Shown piece after piece: positions 16,569 to 27,413 of a stretch of DNA of 64,000 nucleotides (the first letter of the stretch is position 1; every line of letters starts with the position of its first letter). The notes under the pieces are model-generated. The model was given only the letters and a program-made list of their open reading frames with translations, searched no databases and was not told the DNA's origin. The stretch comes from Streptomyces ardesiacus (lineage in GTDB: Bacteria > Actinomycetota > Actinomycetes > Streptomycetales > Streptomycetaceae). Location of the stretch: assembly GCF_003112575.1 (NCBI RefSeq), contig NZ_BEWC01000009.1, positions 62,001 to 126,000 on the forward strand. Reading direction: 5' to 3'. Made by a program: the position numbers and the translations under genes.

Positions 16569-17270
16569 ATGCCGTACGAACCACCTACTCACACCGTCGA
16601 GCGCTCCCTTCGCGCCACGACCGGAGCGAAGATCATTGCCGGTGTCGACGAGGTGGGGCGCGGTGCGTGGGCCGGTCCGGTCACCGTCTGTGCCGCGATC
16701 ACCGGACTGCGCCGCCCTCCGGCCGGCCTGACCGACTCCAAGCTGCTCACCGTCAAGCGGCGCACCGAACTCGCCGTGGAGTTGCGTACCTGGGTCACGT
16801 CCTACGCCCTGGGGCACGCCTCTCCGGAGGAGATCGACGCGCTGGGCATGACAGCCGCGCTGCGGCTGGCGGCGGTGCGGGCCCTGGAGACCCTGCCGGT
16901 CCGCCCCGAAGCCGTCATCCTCGACGGCAAGCACGACTATCTCGGGGCGCCGTGGCGGGTTCGTACGGTGATCAAGGGCGATCAGTCCTGCGTGGCTGTC
17001 GCGGCGGCCTCGGTGCTCGCCAAGGTTCAGCGCGACAAAATGATGGCCGAACTGGGTGTCGACCATGCAGACTTCGGATTTGCGGACAACGCCGGGTATC
17101 CGTCGCCCGTGCACAAGGCCGCACTGGAGGAGCGGGGCCCCACCCCGCACCACCGGTTGTCGTGGGCGTATCTTGATGCGCTGCCCCAGTGGCGGCACCT
17201 CAAGAAGGTCCGCAGTTGGGTGGACGGAAGCGCTCCGGAAATCGAGGGTCAGCTCGGCTTCGATTTCTGA
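16569..17270 (+). CDS. rnhB: Ribonuclease HII
   Basis: 233 aa. Active-site motif GVDEVGRGAWAGPV carries Asp27 and Glu28. The third acidic residue lies in VILDGKHDYL and the fourth in the C-terminal half (VDHADFGFADNAGYPSPVH). It cleaves RNA of RNA-DNA hybrids and single ribonucleotides misincorporated into DNA, using Mn2+/Mg2+. Length and domain layout are ordinary. The next gene, 68 bp downstream on the same strand, is of unknown function and may share a transcript. Confidence 0.97.
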   Translation: MPYEPPTHTVERSLRATTGAKIIAGVDEVGRGAWAGPVTVCAAITGLRRPPAGLTDSKLLTVKRRTELAVELRTWVTSYALGHASPEEIDALGMTAALRLAAVRALETLPVRPEAVILDGKHDYLGAPWRVRTVIKGDQSCVAVAAASVLAKVQRDKMMAELGVDHADFGFADNAGYPSPVHKAALEERGPTPHHRLSWAYLDALPQWRHLKKVRSWVDGSAPEIEGQLGFDF

Positions 17271-17338
17271 CGGTTCGGCTCGCAGGCATGTGCCACCCGC
17301 CGACGCGAGCCGCACCAACGTTTGATAAACATCAGCTC

Positions 17339-17971
17339 ATGCCTCTCATTCCCGAGGAGCCTCAGATTCACGAGAAGGCCCAGGGTCCCCGCGCCACTCC
17401 GGCCAGTGGCCGCACCGCGCCGACCCCCCGCCCCGTACCCGGCCCCCGTCCCGCGGCTCCGCCGCGCCCCGGCCGTCCCGGCCCGGTGCGGCCGACGCCG
17501 CCGGCGCAACGCGCCCCGCGCGACACGGCCGCGGCCAAACCCGGACCCTCGGGTCCGGCCGCCCCGGCCACTGCGGCCGCCACTCCGCAGGTCCAGTTGA
17601 TCCCGGCCACGCCCGACGGTGCGCTCGACGCCGCCGAAGAGGCCGTGGACCTGCTGCTGGACTCGGGCCGTACCCCCGGTGACGTGCTGGTGATCACCAC
17701 CGGCGATCCCCACCCGTGGGCGGCACACGAACTGTCCTTCGGCGATGCCGCCTACTGGGCGCAGCACGACGCGGGCGACGACGTCTTCTACGCCGACGCC
17801 GCCGTCGCGGACCGTGCCGCCTCGCGGGCCGTGGTCGTGGTCGCGCTCAACGGAGGTCCCGAGGCCGCCGCCGTCACCGCCCTCGGCGTGGCCCACTCCC
17901 GGGCCGGTGCCCTGCTGATCGTCTGCGGCGACCCGCAGCGGATCAACTCGGTGCTGGGCGCGGGCGTCTGA
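17339..17971 (+). CDS. Uncharacterised protein with Pro-rich N-terminus and helicase-C-like tail
   Basis: 210 aa, not firmly recognised. Residues about 15-85 are Pro/Ala/Arg-rich and probably disordered. The last 120 residues form an alpha/beta unit: VQLIPATPDGALDAAEEAVDLLLDSG, GDVLVITTGDPHPWAAHEL, RAVVVVALNG and AGALLIVCGDPQRINSVLG. The order of strands, with AxxxALGVAHSRA followed by a GDP turn, resembles the C-terminal (2A) domain of UvrD-like helicases. There is no Walker A, so it is at most an isolated domain. That resemblance is by eye only. ATG at 17339; no strong ribosome site. Neighbours rnhB and recQ make a nucleic-acid role plausible. Confidence 0.7.
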   Translation: MPLIPEEPQIHEKAQGPRATPASGRTAPTPRPVPGPRPAAPPRPGRPGPVRPTPPAQRAPRDTAAAKPGPSGPAAPATAAATPQVQLIPATPDGALDAAEEAVDLLLDSGRTPGDVLVITTGDPHPWAAHELSFGDAAYWAQHDAGDDVFYADAAVADRAASRAVVVVALNGGPEAAAVTALGVAHSRAGALLIVCGDPQRINSVLGAGV

Positions 17972-18013
17972 GCAGGCTTCGCCGAGCGCGACGGCCGGCG
18001 GTGTGACACGAAG

Positions 18014-18055
18014 GGCGCCGGGCCGGAGTCCCCGTACGGGGTCGGCCCCGGCGTC
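18014..18055 (+). terminator. Imperfect GC-rich hairpin after the uncharacterised gene
   Basis: Bulged inverted repeat centred on CCCCGTACGGGG, between convergent genes; likely a bidirectional terminator. The rest of the 281-bp gap (17972-18252) shows nothing else I can assign. Confidence 0.45.
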
Positions 18056-18252
18056 TCGTGTGCCCCGAGGGCACCGCGTGAAGTCGGGCTCGGCCCGACG
18101 CGCGGAACCGGTGGACGCGTCGGCCGTCCGGGCCCGGTGACACCGGGTTCCGGTGCAGTCCGGGCCGCGGGTCGCGTGCCGGCCGGGTCACGGGCGAGCC
18201 GTGTCACCGCTCGGGCGTGGGCGAGCGCGTCGTGGCCCCGGCCCGCCGGCGC

Positions 18253-18867
18253 TCAGCGGGCCGCAGCGCGGCGCAGCACGTCCGAGGCGACGCCGCCGGT
18301 ACGCGGGGGCGGAGGCGGTGCCTCCGCCGTGGCGAAGGGCTCCGGCGCCGACGCCGCGTTGGGCCGGCGCCCGCCGCGGCCCTCGCCGAGCACCTGCCAG
18401 CCGTCCCGGGTCAGCGTGATGTACGCGCCGCAGCGCAGCCCGTGCAGCGTGCACGCGTCCCGCAGCCCCCACATCCACGCACCGTCCTCCTGCGTCCAAC
18501 GCGCGTCGCCCTCACGGCAGTAGAGCAGCACGGCGGTGCGCACCGGGGTGCGGCGCCGCAGGTCATGCGGGATGACGCGGCGCAGCTGGGAGAGCAGCGC
18601 GTTGCGGAACACCCAGCCGTCGGCCGGGGAACGGCGGCTGGTGAACGAGGCGCTGGCGCGCAGTCGTTCGTCCGGGTCGAGTACGGCCACGACCGCCGTC
18701 GCCGGTTCGGGACGGTGCCGGGAGTGCAGCCCGCTGACGACCTCCCGGGGATTGCGCAGCAGCGGGATTCCGGCGGCGGCCCACTCCGCCGGTTCGAGCA
18801 TGCGGGTGGCGGAAGCGGCGGACGACGAAAGCGAGGCCGCCGAGGACGGAGCGAATCCGAAGGTCAC
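18253..18867 (-). CDS. Uncharacterised protein divergent from recQ (possible RadC/JAB-like fold)
   Basis: 204 aa. The GTG at 18867 is chosen because GGGAGG precedes it; the frame is open upstream without signals. After a Ser/Ala-rich start comes MLEPAEWAAAGIPLLRNPREVVSGLHSRH, then a strand (ATAVVAVLDPDERLRAS). Next is FRNALLSQLRRVIPHDL, then AVLLYCREGDARWTQEDGAWMWGLRDACTLHGLRCGAYITLTRDGWQVL. The strand-helix order vaguely recalls RadC/JAB domains, but the metal-binding HxH...D set is not present, so no activity is assigned. The C-terminus is Pro-rich. Divergent from recQ over 287 bp. Confidence 0.75.
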   Translation of the reverse strand: MTFGFAPSSAASLSSSAASATRMLEPAEWAAAGIPLLRNPREVVSGLHSRHRPEPATAVVAVLDPDERLRASASFTSRRSPADGWVFRNALLSQLRRVIPHDLRRRTPVRTAVLLYCREGDARWTQEDGAWMWGLRDACTLHGLRCGAYITLTRDGWQVLGEGRGGRRPNAASAPEPFATAEAPPPPPRTGGVASDVLRRAAAR

Positions 18868-19154
18868 GTTCCTCCCTTCGGCTACGCGCCCACACTGCGG
18901 GCAGGGTCGGATTCGGGGAGCGCGCACCGCAGCGAAACCCTGCCGGAGCGCGGAAGGGCCGTGCGGGGAGCGGACTTCAATTCTTCCTGTCGAACTGGGA
19001 TGCGGCAACGAGCAATTGGGACCGGGGCCCTTTATCGGTCGATCTGCCTCCTATATCCCTACCCGGAGTGCCGCCGGGCGACGCATGGGACGGGTCACGC
19101 GATCGGCCCGCCGCGGATTCGCCGATTGTCAGTGCCATCGGGTTGCATGGGGGC

Positions 19155-21314
<2,160 letters not shown>

Positions 21315-21435
21315 AGCCGGGCGCGCGTCACGTCGCGAAGGCGTGAGGCCGCCGGATCGGGCGAAGTGATGTGTCCCTGCCGAGAGTTATCCACAGGGCA
21401 AAGCGGAATTCGCCGATTCACGAGATCGTCGAGTC

Positions 21436-22992
21436 ATGACGAACCACGGTGAAACGACCGGATCCTACGAGAACGGTGACATCCCGGGCCCCGGGCGGCC
21501 GGACCGCGCCCCGCAGGACAGCCCCGGGAGCGAACAGCAGGTCACCCTGCGCACCCCCGCCGAACTCGCCGACGCCCTGCCGTACCTGCTCGGCTACCGC
21601 CCCGAGGACAGCATCGTCCTGGCCGCCCTGCGGGACAGGGACGGACGGGGCCGCTTCGGCGGTCGCGCGCGCCTGGGCATCCCGGCCAACCCGGACGACT
21701 GGGCGGGCGCGGCCGGACAACTGGTCCACGGCCTGGTGACCGGAAGCGAGCGGCGAGGGGTGCGACCCGAGCAGATGGTCGCCTATCTCTGCCAGGAACC
21801 GGGCCCGGGCGAAACCGGACGTGAGGTGATGGAGCGGCTGCGGCCACTGGCCCAGAAGCTGCGCGTCGCGTGCGGTGCCCTCGACGTGCCCGTCGTCGAA
21901 GCCCTGTGCATCTCCGCCGGACGCTTCTGGTCGTACTGCTGCGACGAGGAGGCCTGCTGCCCCGCGGAGGGCCTCCCCATGGGGCTGCCGGGCACGTCGG
22001 TGGTGGCCGCGGCGGCCACCTATGCCGGTATCCAGGTGCGCGGCACGTTGCGTGAGCTGCGGGCCAGGATGCTTCCCAGGGAGGACGCGGCGGCGGCCGA
22101 GCAGGCGGCCGCCCTGGACGCGGCCGCCACGACGCTGGTCTCCCGGATCCTGGACGCCGCCGGCCGCTCGGAGGTGGCCGAGGAGACGCTGGACACGGCG
22201 GAGCGGGTCATGCGGCGCCTCGCCGCGGCCCCACCGGTCTCCGGCGTGCCGGCCGAGGACCTGCGCGACGACCACCTGCTCGGGCACGAGGAGGCGGCGG
22301 CGCTGATCCTCGGGCTCCAGGACCGTACGACACGTGACCGCGCGGCCGCGTGGATGGAGGGCGACGAGGCGGCAGCCGCGATGCGTCTCTGGCGGGCCCT
22401 GGCCCGTCGCTGCGTCGGGGCGTACGGCGAGCACGCGGCGGCGCCCCTCACCCTCGCGGGCTGGGTCGCCTGGTCCACCGGTGACGAGCTGGAGGCACGG
22501 GAGGCACTGGCCATGGCCCTGGGTGCGGATCCCGACTACCTCTTCGCCCGGCTCCTGCACCAGGCCTGCAACGAGGGCCTCGACCCCGAGTCGATCCGCC
22601 GCTGTCTGCGCGAGGGAAGGAAGGGTGGCGCGGACGAGGGGAGCGGCACTCCGGGCGGTGACGGACACGGCGGTGGGGCCGTGGAAGGCGAGCAGGCCGA
22701 CCCCTCGTCCACCCCGCCGCCGGGCCGTCGGCGCCGCCCGCGCGCCCCCGCCCCGCGCACCGCTGCCTCGGCGCAGGGCATCCGGCGCCGCGCCAGGGCG
22801 CACGCCCATGAGCCGAGCGCCGCGATCGTGCGCCCTCGCACTCCCTCCGGAGGCGGCCGTCCCGGGGCACCGCGGACGGACCTGTCGCGCCCCCACTCCT
22901 CGAGGGCGGCGGCCGCGGGCAGGCATGCGACGCGCCCGCAAGGGGCGCGCAGGGGAGAGAGCAGGGCGGACGGGGACGGTGAGCGCCCCTGA
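21436..22992 (+). CDS. DUF4192-family protein
   Basis: 518 aa. The N-terminal 350 residues match the actinobacterial DUF4192 pattern: TLRTPAELADALPYLLGYRPEDSIVLAALRD, followed by helical repeats with DEEACCPAEGLPM and WVAWSTGDELEAREALAMALGADPDYLFARLLHQA. The last 130 residues are Arg/Pro/Gly-rich and probably disordered, with many basic residues. Function is unknown in the family; no catalytic motif is visible. ATG at 21436 lies 121 bp after recQ on the same strand, so co-transcription is possible. Immediately upstream is a short AT-richer patch (about 21388-21425). Confidence 0.88.
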   Translation: MTNHGETTGSYENGDIPGPGRPDRAPQDSPGSEQQVTLRTPAELADALPYLLGYRPEDSIVLAALRDRDGRGRFGGRARLGIPANPDDWAGAAGQLVHGLVTGSERRGVRPEQMVAYLCQEPGPGETGREVMERLRPLAQKLRVACGALDVPVVEALCISAGRFWSYCCDEEACCPAEGLPMGLPGTSVVAAAATYAGIQVRGTLRELRARMLPREDAAAAEQAAALDAAATTLVSRILDAAGRSEVAEETLDTAERVMRRLAAAPPVSGVPAEDLRDDHLLGHEEAAALILGLQDRTTRDRAAAWMEGDEAAAAMRLWRALARRCVGAYGEHAAAPLTLAGWVAWSTGDELEAREALAMALGADPDYLFARLLHQACNEGLDPESIRRCLREGRKGGADEGSGTPGGDGHGGGAVEGEQADPSSTPPPGRRRRPRAPAPRTAASAQGIRRRARAHAHEPSAAIVRPRTPSGGGRPGAPRTDLSRPHSSRAAAAGRHATRPQGARRGESRADGDGERP

Positions 22993-23013
22993 AGCGGGTG
23001 GTGGAGGGAGTGT

Positions 23014-23038
23014 TTATCGTCAGGGAGACGACTATGAT
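23014..23038 (+). promoter_or_regulatory. Nudix-gene promoter with overlapping inverted repeat
   Basis: A consensus-like -10 TATGAT (23033-23038) ends 6 bases before the ATG, implying a leaderless transcript. An inverted repeat TTATCGTC-N5-GACGACTA (23014-23034, imperfect) overlaps it. Any protein bound there would block initiation. Whether the Nudix/winged-helix protein binds its own site is inference. Confidence 0.5.
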
Positions 23039-23044
23039 CACCGC

Positions 23045-23803
23045 ATGGCCTACGACCCGTCAGCCTTTCCGCCCTTCGCCGTCACCGTGGACCTGGTCGT
23101 GCTGACCGTGCGCCGCCACTCCCTGTGCGCGCTGGCGGTGCGCAGGGGGGAGCAGCCGTTCCAGGGCCGCTGGGCTCTGCCCGGCGGGTTCGTGCGGGCC
23201 GGCGAGGACCTGGCGCAGGCCGCGGCGCGGGAACTGGCCGAGGAGACCGGGCTGTGCGTCCACGACCCGGCCGCCCCGGCCCAGGACCACGGTGCCCATC
23301 TGGAGCAGCTCGCGACCTACGGCGACCCCGACCGCGACCCCCGGATGCGTGTGGTCAGCGTCGCCCACCTCGCACTCGCCCCCGACCTGCCCGCACCACG
23401 GGCGGGGGGCGACGCCAGCAACGCCCGTTGGGCACCGGTCGAAGAACTGCTGGAGCAGAGCGGTTACGGCCACGACGGCGAGGCGGTGGCCCCCCTCGCC
23501 TTCGACCACGCCCGGATCCTGGCGGACGGGGTGGAGCGAGCCCGCTCCAAGATCGAGTACTCGTCGCTGGCCACCGCCTTCTGCCCGCCGGAGTTCACCG
23601 TCGGAGAGCTGCGCCGGGTCTACGAGGCGGTGTGGAGCGTCGTGCTCGACCCCCGCAACTTCCACCGCAAGGTGACGGGCACACCGGGGTTCCTCGTCCC
23701 CACCGGCGGGACGACCACCCGGCAGGGCGGCCGTCCCGCCCAGCTCTTCCGGGCGGGCGGCGCGACCCTCCTCAACCCGCCGATGCTCCGGCCCGAGGTC
23801 TGA
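23045..23803 (+). CDS. Nudix hydrolase-type protein with C-terminal winged helix (NrtR-like)
   Basis: 252 aa. The Nudix box is complete (GFVRAGEDLAQAAARELAEETGL, about 48-70: G-x5-E-x7-REL-x-EE-x-G-L), so catalysis is possible. The remaining half (KIEYSSLATAFCPPEFTVGELRRVYEAVWSVVLDPRNFHRKV) is the winged-helix part found in NrtR-type regulators. Those use the Nudix domain to bind ADP-ribose and control NAD metabolism genes. No NAD gene is adjacent here. It is therefore either an ADP-ribose-type pyrophosphatase or an NrtR-like regulator acting in trans. An operator-like repeat overlaps its promoter. Confidence 0.88.
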   Translation: MAYDPSAFPPFAVTVDLVVLTVRRHSLCALAVRRGEQPFQGRWALPGGFVRAGEDLAQAAARELAEETGLCVHDPAAPAQDHGAHLEQLATYGDPDRDPRMRVVSVAHLALAPDLPAPRAGGDASNARWAPVEELLEQSGYGHDGEAVAPLAFDHARILADGVERARSKIEYSSLATAFCPPEFTVGELRRVYEAVWSVVLDPRNFHRKVTGTPGFLVPTGGTTTRQGGRPAQLFRAGGATLLNPPMLRPEV

Positions 23804-23857
23804 CGCCGAGTCCGGCCGACGGGCCGTGCGATGCCCGGAAAATCGGATATCGCACGC

Positions 23858-23863
23858 TATCTT
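23858..23863 (+). promoter_or_regulatory. Candidate -10 box TATCTT before the ABC fusion gene
   Basis: TATCTT ends 7 bases before the GTG at 23871, with no ribosome site between; probable leaderless start. Confidence 0.4.
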
Positions 23864-23870
23864 GCTACGA

Positions 23871-25937
23871 GTGATCCAGGCCTTCGGACTGACCAGCAAC
23901 CCCCGCAAGGAGCTTCCGCCCGCCGTCGACGACGTCTCGTTCGAGGCGCGTGCGGGCCGCGTCACCGCACTGCTCGGAGCATCGGGCGCCGGCAAGACGA
24001 CGGCACTCAGACTCATGCTCGAGCTCCAACGGGGTCGCGGTCTCACCTACTTCAGAGGCCGCCCCCTGCACCGCATCGCCCATCCCGCCCGAGAGGTCGG
24101 CGTGCTGCTGGGCGACGTCCCGGGGCACCCGGCCCGTACGGTGCGCGGCCATCTGCGCATGCTCTGCGCGGCCGCCGGTGTTCCCGTCCGCAGGGCCGAC
24201 GAGGTCCTGGAGTCGGCGGGTCTCGAGAGCCTGCGCGACGAACGCCTCGGCGCGCTCTCCCGGGGCATGGACCGCCGGCTCGGACTGGCCTGCGCGCTCG
24301 TTCCCGACCCGCACACCCTGGTCTGCGACGACCCCGCCGGTGCACTCTCGGCCCAGGACGCCCGGTGGCTGCACGGCGCCCTGCGCGCGCACGCCGCTCA
24401 GGGCGGCACGGTCCTGTTCAGCACGGCGGACCCCAAGGAGGCCGCGCGCAACGCCGACCACGTCGTCACGCTGGAGAAGGGCAGGATCGTCGCCGACCAG
24501 GAGGCGGTGGAGTTCTCCCGCACCCGGCTGCGCCCCCGCGTCGCCGTCCGCACCCCGCACGCCGCCCGCCTCGCCGCTCTGGTGACCAAGGAGGCGCGCA
24601 CGGCACGCCGTTCGGTCGAGGTGGTGCCCGAGGGCGGCAACCGGCTCGCGGTGTACGGCAGTACATGCGCCGACATCGGAGAGACCGCCTTCCGGAACGG
24701 CATCCTCGTGCACCAACTGGCCGACGAGGTGGGCGACATGGGGCCCGGCGCCGGTGCCGTTCCCGCGGCCCGGAACCAGGAGCGCGGGGAGGCCGGCGGT
24801 GACCGAGCACAGGTCGCCGGGGCACAGGCCGCCGGAGCGCCGGCCCCGCCCCGCCCCGCGTCCTCCGGCGCCCCGCAGCACCCCCAGGCGGACCTTCGGC
24901 AGGCGCCCGCCACGGAGGGAGGCGCGGACACAACCGCGTCCGGGACCGTCCGGCACAGGACCCCTGGGCCCCGGCGGGCCCTCGCCCCCGACGGCGTCGC
25001 CCACAGCGCAGCCGAAGGCCCCGGGCCCGGCTCCGGTGACGCTCCCGACGTCCTCGATGCCTCCCGGCAGCGCGCATCCCGCCCGTTCGGCGCCCGCCTT
25101 TCCGGCTCGGCGAGTGCGATCCGGGCCGCGGCCGTCACGCTTCCGCCCCCCATCTCCGTCCGTTCCGCCCCCAGCCCGCTCCGGCCGCTGCGCTACGAAC
25201 TCCGTCGCGCGCTCGGCGTCGGCACCGGCTTCGTCGTCGGCGCGGTCGTGCTCCTGGTCTCCGCCGTCACCGCCGTGATCCTGGCGCGGATCGGGCACAC
25301 CCCGCAGGCCCGGCTCCTCGCGGCGTGGCCGCAGCAGGTGCCGTTGCCGCCCGCCGCGCTCGGTGCCGGACTGCTCGGCGCGCTCGCCTTCGGCGACGAG
25401 TTCCGTCACCCCGCCCTCGCGGCGGACCGCGGCACCGTGCCCCGCCGCATGGGGCTGCTCACCGCCAAGCTCGTCGTCTCCGCCGCCACCGCACTGCTGC
25501 TGGCCGCCCTCACCGTGGGCTGCGACACCGAAGTGCTGCGACTCTTCTACGGGTCCGAACTCGCACAGGCCCCCGCCGACTGGCCCGCGCTGAGCGCCGG
25601 TTGGCTCGGGCTCGTCGTCGGTTGCGCGTGGTCCGGAGTGCTCGCCGCGGGTGTCTTCCGGTCCACCTCCGCCGGGCTCGCGGCGGTGGTCGCCGTTCCG
25701 GTCGTCGTCGTACCGCTCGTACAGAAGGTCTGGCAGGGCCCGTCCGTACGGACCGCCGCCGGATTCCCGATGCGGGTGCGCGAGATCCTCCTGACCCAGT
25801 GGCCGTTCGGGGGCGAGCGGTACGTGGCGGAGGCGCTGCGTCTGGTCGCCCAACCCGTTGGCGGCGCAATGACGTTGTCCCTGACCACTCTCCTCTGCGC
25901 GTATCTGCTCACGACCCTGCGCAGCAGGGTCCGGTGA
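23871..25937 (+). CDS. ABC ATPase-permease fusion with degenerate catalytic residues
   Basis: 688 aa. Residues 1-225 are an ABC nucleotide-binding domain: Walker A GASGAGKT (36-43), signature LSRGM (129-133) and Walker B ending D153-D154, where most ABC proteins have Asp-Glu. The switch histidine position reads STAD (A186). Residues about 300-440 are a Pro/Ala/Ser-rich linker with no predicted fold. The last 240 residues contain about six hydrophobic segments (GTGFVVGAVVLLVSAVTAVILA onward), an ABC-2-like permease. It resembles a drug or lipid exporter half-transporter in inverted order (ATPase first). Substrate unknown. It precedes a FadR-type regulator by 161 bp. Confidence 0.88.
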   Translation: MIQAFGLTSNPRKELPPAVDDVSFEARAGRVTALLGASGAGKTTALRLMLELQRGRGLTYFRGRPLHRIAHPAREVGVLLGDVPGHPARTVRGHLRMLCAAAGVPVRRADEVLESAGLESLRDERLGALSRGMDRRLGLACALVPDPHTLVCDDPAGALSAQDARWLHGALRAHAAQGGTVLFSTADPKEAARNADHVVTLEKGRIVADQEAVEFSRTRLRPRVAVRTPHAARLAALVTKEARTARRSVEVVPEGGNRLAVYGSTCADIGETAFRNGILVHQLADEVGDMGPGAGAVPAARNQERGEAGGDRAQVAGAQAAGAPAPPRPASSGAPQHPQADLRQAPATEGGADTTASGTVRHRTPGPRRALAPDGVAHSAAEGPGPGSGDAPDVLDASRQRASRPFGARLSGSASAIRAAAVTLPPPISVRSAPSPLRPLRYELRRALGVGTGFVVGAVVLLVSAVTAVILARIGHTPQARLLAAWPQQVPLPPAALGAGLLGALAFGDEFRHPALAADRGTVPRRMGLLTAKLVVSAATALLLAALTVGCDTEVLRLFYGSELAQAPADWPALSAGWLGLVVGCAWSGVLAAGVFRSTSAGLAAVVAVPVVVVPLVQKVWQGPSVRTAAGFPMRVREILLTQWPFGGERYVAEALRLVAQPVGGAMTLSLTTLLCAYLLTTLRSRVR

Positions 25938-26022
25938 CGCCTGTCTCGCCCTTCCGTTCCGACCCTGTGCGCAACTCCCCGGGGAAAGCCCATTTCTTTC
26001 CGATAAGGCGTCAATTGCGACG

Positions 26023-26038
26023 GGGTGAGCGATCACCC
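26023..26038. promoter_or_regulatory. Inverted repeat upstream of the FadR-type gene
   Basis: GGGTGA-GCGA-TCACCC, perfect 6-bp arms, 61 bp before the proposed start. It is a plausible operator for autoregulation, not a known consensus. Confidence 0.4.
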
Positions 26039-26098
26039 TTTCGTGTGCTTTTCACCAAAGACCTCAAGGGAGTTGGGAACAGCGCCGACAAAGGATGC

Positions 26099-26986
26099 GT
26101 GAGTACCCTTGCGCACACCATGATGACCGCCGCCCGTTCCGCCGACTCCGGCCTCGCGAACCCGGGCGAACTCGACCGCTACCCGTACGCCGAGACGCCT
26201 GGCGTCGACCGCGTCGGAGCGCCCTCCTGGGAAGGGGTGGAGACCGAGCTGGGCCGCGTGGGCCGGCGCACCGCCGGCAACCGTGGCCGCGGGCTGCACG
26301 GGCAACTCGTCCAGCAGCTTGGCCAGATGATCGTTTCGGGTGACCTGGGCGCCGACCGCCCGCTGGTGCCCGAGGAGATCGGGCAGCGTTTCGAGGTGTC
26401 CCGCACCGTCGTGCGCGAGTCCCTTCGCGTGCTGGAGGCGAAGGGCCTGGTCAGTGCCCGCCCGAACGTCGGTACGCGCGTGCGTCCCGTGAGCGACTGG
26501 AACCTCCTCGATCCGGACATCATCGAATGGCGTGCCTTCGGGCCGCAGCGCGACGACCAGCGCCGTGAGCTGAGCGAACTGCGCTGGACGATCGAGCCGC
26601 TCGCCGCGCGCCTCGCCGCCGGCCATGGGCGTGAGGACGTCCAGCAGCGGCTGTCCGACATGGTCGGGATCATGGGGCACGCCATGGGGCAGGGCGACGC
26701 GCTCACCTTCTCCCGTGCCGATGCCGAGTTCCACACCCTGCTCATCCAGGTCGCGGGCAACCGGATGCTGGACCACCTCTCCGGCATCGTCTCCGCCGCC
26801 CTCCATGTCTCCGGCGGTCCGGTCACCGGCTGTGACCGGCCGAACGACGTGTCGCTCGCGCAGCACGGCCGGATCGTCGACGCCCTCGCCACCGGCGACG
26901 GCGCGGCGGCCGAGGCGGCCATGCGCCAGCTTCTGACCGTCCACCCCGAGGTGGAACGCGTGGTGCCCGCCCCGCGCGAGCACTGA
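26099..26986 (+). CDS. FadR/FCD-subfamily GntR transcriptional regulator
   Basis: 295 aa from GTG 26099 (AAAGGA just upstream); ATG codons at 26120 and 26123 are alternatives. An N-terminal extension of about 60 residues precedes the GntR winged helix (LHGQLVQQLGQMIVSGDLGADRPLVPEEIGQRFEVSRTVVRESLRVLEAKGLVSARPNVGTRV). The C-terminal all-helical FCD domain follows (LRWTIEPLAARLAAGHG ... SRADAEFHTLLIQVAGNRML ... QHGRIVDALATGDGAAAEAAMRQLL). Its Asp/His residues (ADAEFH, QHGRI) fit a metal- and carboxylate-binding pocket. Target genes are not evident; it ends at a strong terminator before hrdB. Confidence 0.93.
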   Translation: MSTLAHTMMTAARSADSGLANPGELDRYPYAETPGVDRVGAPSWEGVETELGRVGRRTAGNRGRGLHGQLVQQLGQMIVSGDLGADRPLVPEEIGQRFEVSRTVVRESLRVLEAKGLVSARPNVGTRVRPVSDWNLLDPDIIEWRAFGPQRDDQRRELSELRWTIEPLAARLAAGHGREDVQQRLSDMVGIMGHAMGQGDALTFSRADAEFHTLLIQVAGNRMLDHLSGIVSAALHVSGGPVTGCDRPNDVSLAQHGRIVDALATGDGAAAEAAMRQLLTVHPEVERVVPAPREH

Positions 26987-27413
26987 CCGCCTTCCGCCGC
27001 AGCGGCGCGGTCCGGGCACGCCAAACCCCTCCTGTGGCAGTGCCCGGACCGCCGCCGTCACCGTCGGACCCCGGGGAGCCCCTCGTGGTTGCCCGGGGTC
27101 CGACGGTGTGATGAGAGGCTGAGCCGTCCCGTCATGGCCGGGCGTGCGAGTTGGTGACCCGGTTCCTTCATGTCTGACCGGTTTTGATCGCTTACGGGGT
27201 GTGACTCGGGCCACGCGGATTGGGCGTAACGCTCTTGGGAACAACACGATGACCTAAGAGGTGACAGCCGCGGAAGGAATACGGACGCCGTTCACGGCGC
27301 TGTGCATCTCCCCGGCCCGCCCGCACCGTCGGCCCATTCCCAAGCCGGTGGTCGGCTCCCGTCCGCCGTGGACGGGGCCGGAAGCCGTTTTTCAACGTTC
27401 CGAGAGGTTGTTC
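26987..27413 (+). other. hrdB upstream region and leader
   Basis: 427 bases holding the terminator of the upstream regulator (27059-27108) and then about 300 bases of hrdB control region. An in-frame GTG at 27261 would add 51 residues unlike any sigma factor, so I treat it as leader. I see no confident -10/-35 pair and no sigma-R-type GGAAT-N18-GTT element: a GGAAT at 27276 lacks the partner GTT. Confidence 0.6.
27059..27108 (+). terminator. Strong terminator between FadR-type gene and hrdB
   Basis: Perfect 17-bp stem (27059-27075 with 27092-27108), 16-base loop. Confidence 0.85.

Noticed and set aside
27276..27300. sigma-R-type promoter for hrdB (GGAAT element)
   Set aside because: GGAAT is present but the GTT element at 18-19 bases is missing.
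27261..27413. N-terminal extension of HrdB by 51 codons from an upstream GTG
   Set aside because: The residues do not resemble sigma factors, while the GTG at 27414 has a good ribosome site and gives the expected N-terminus.
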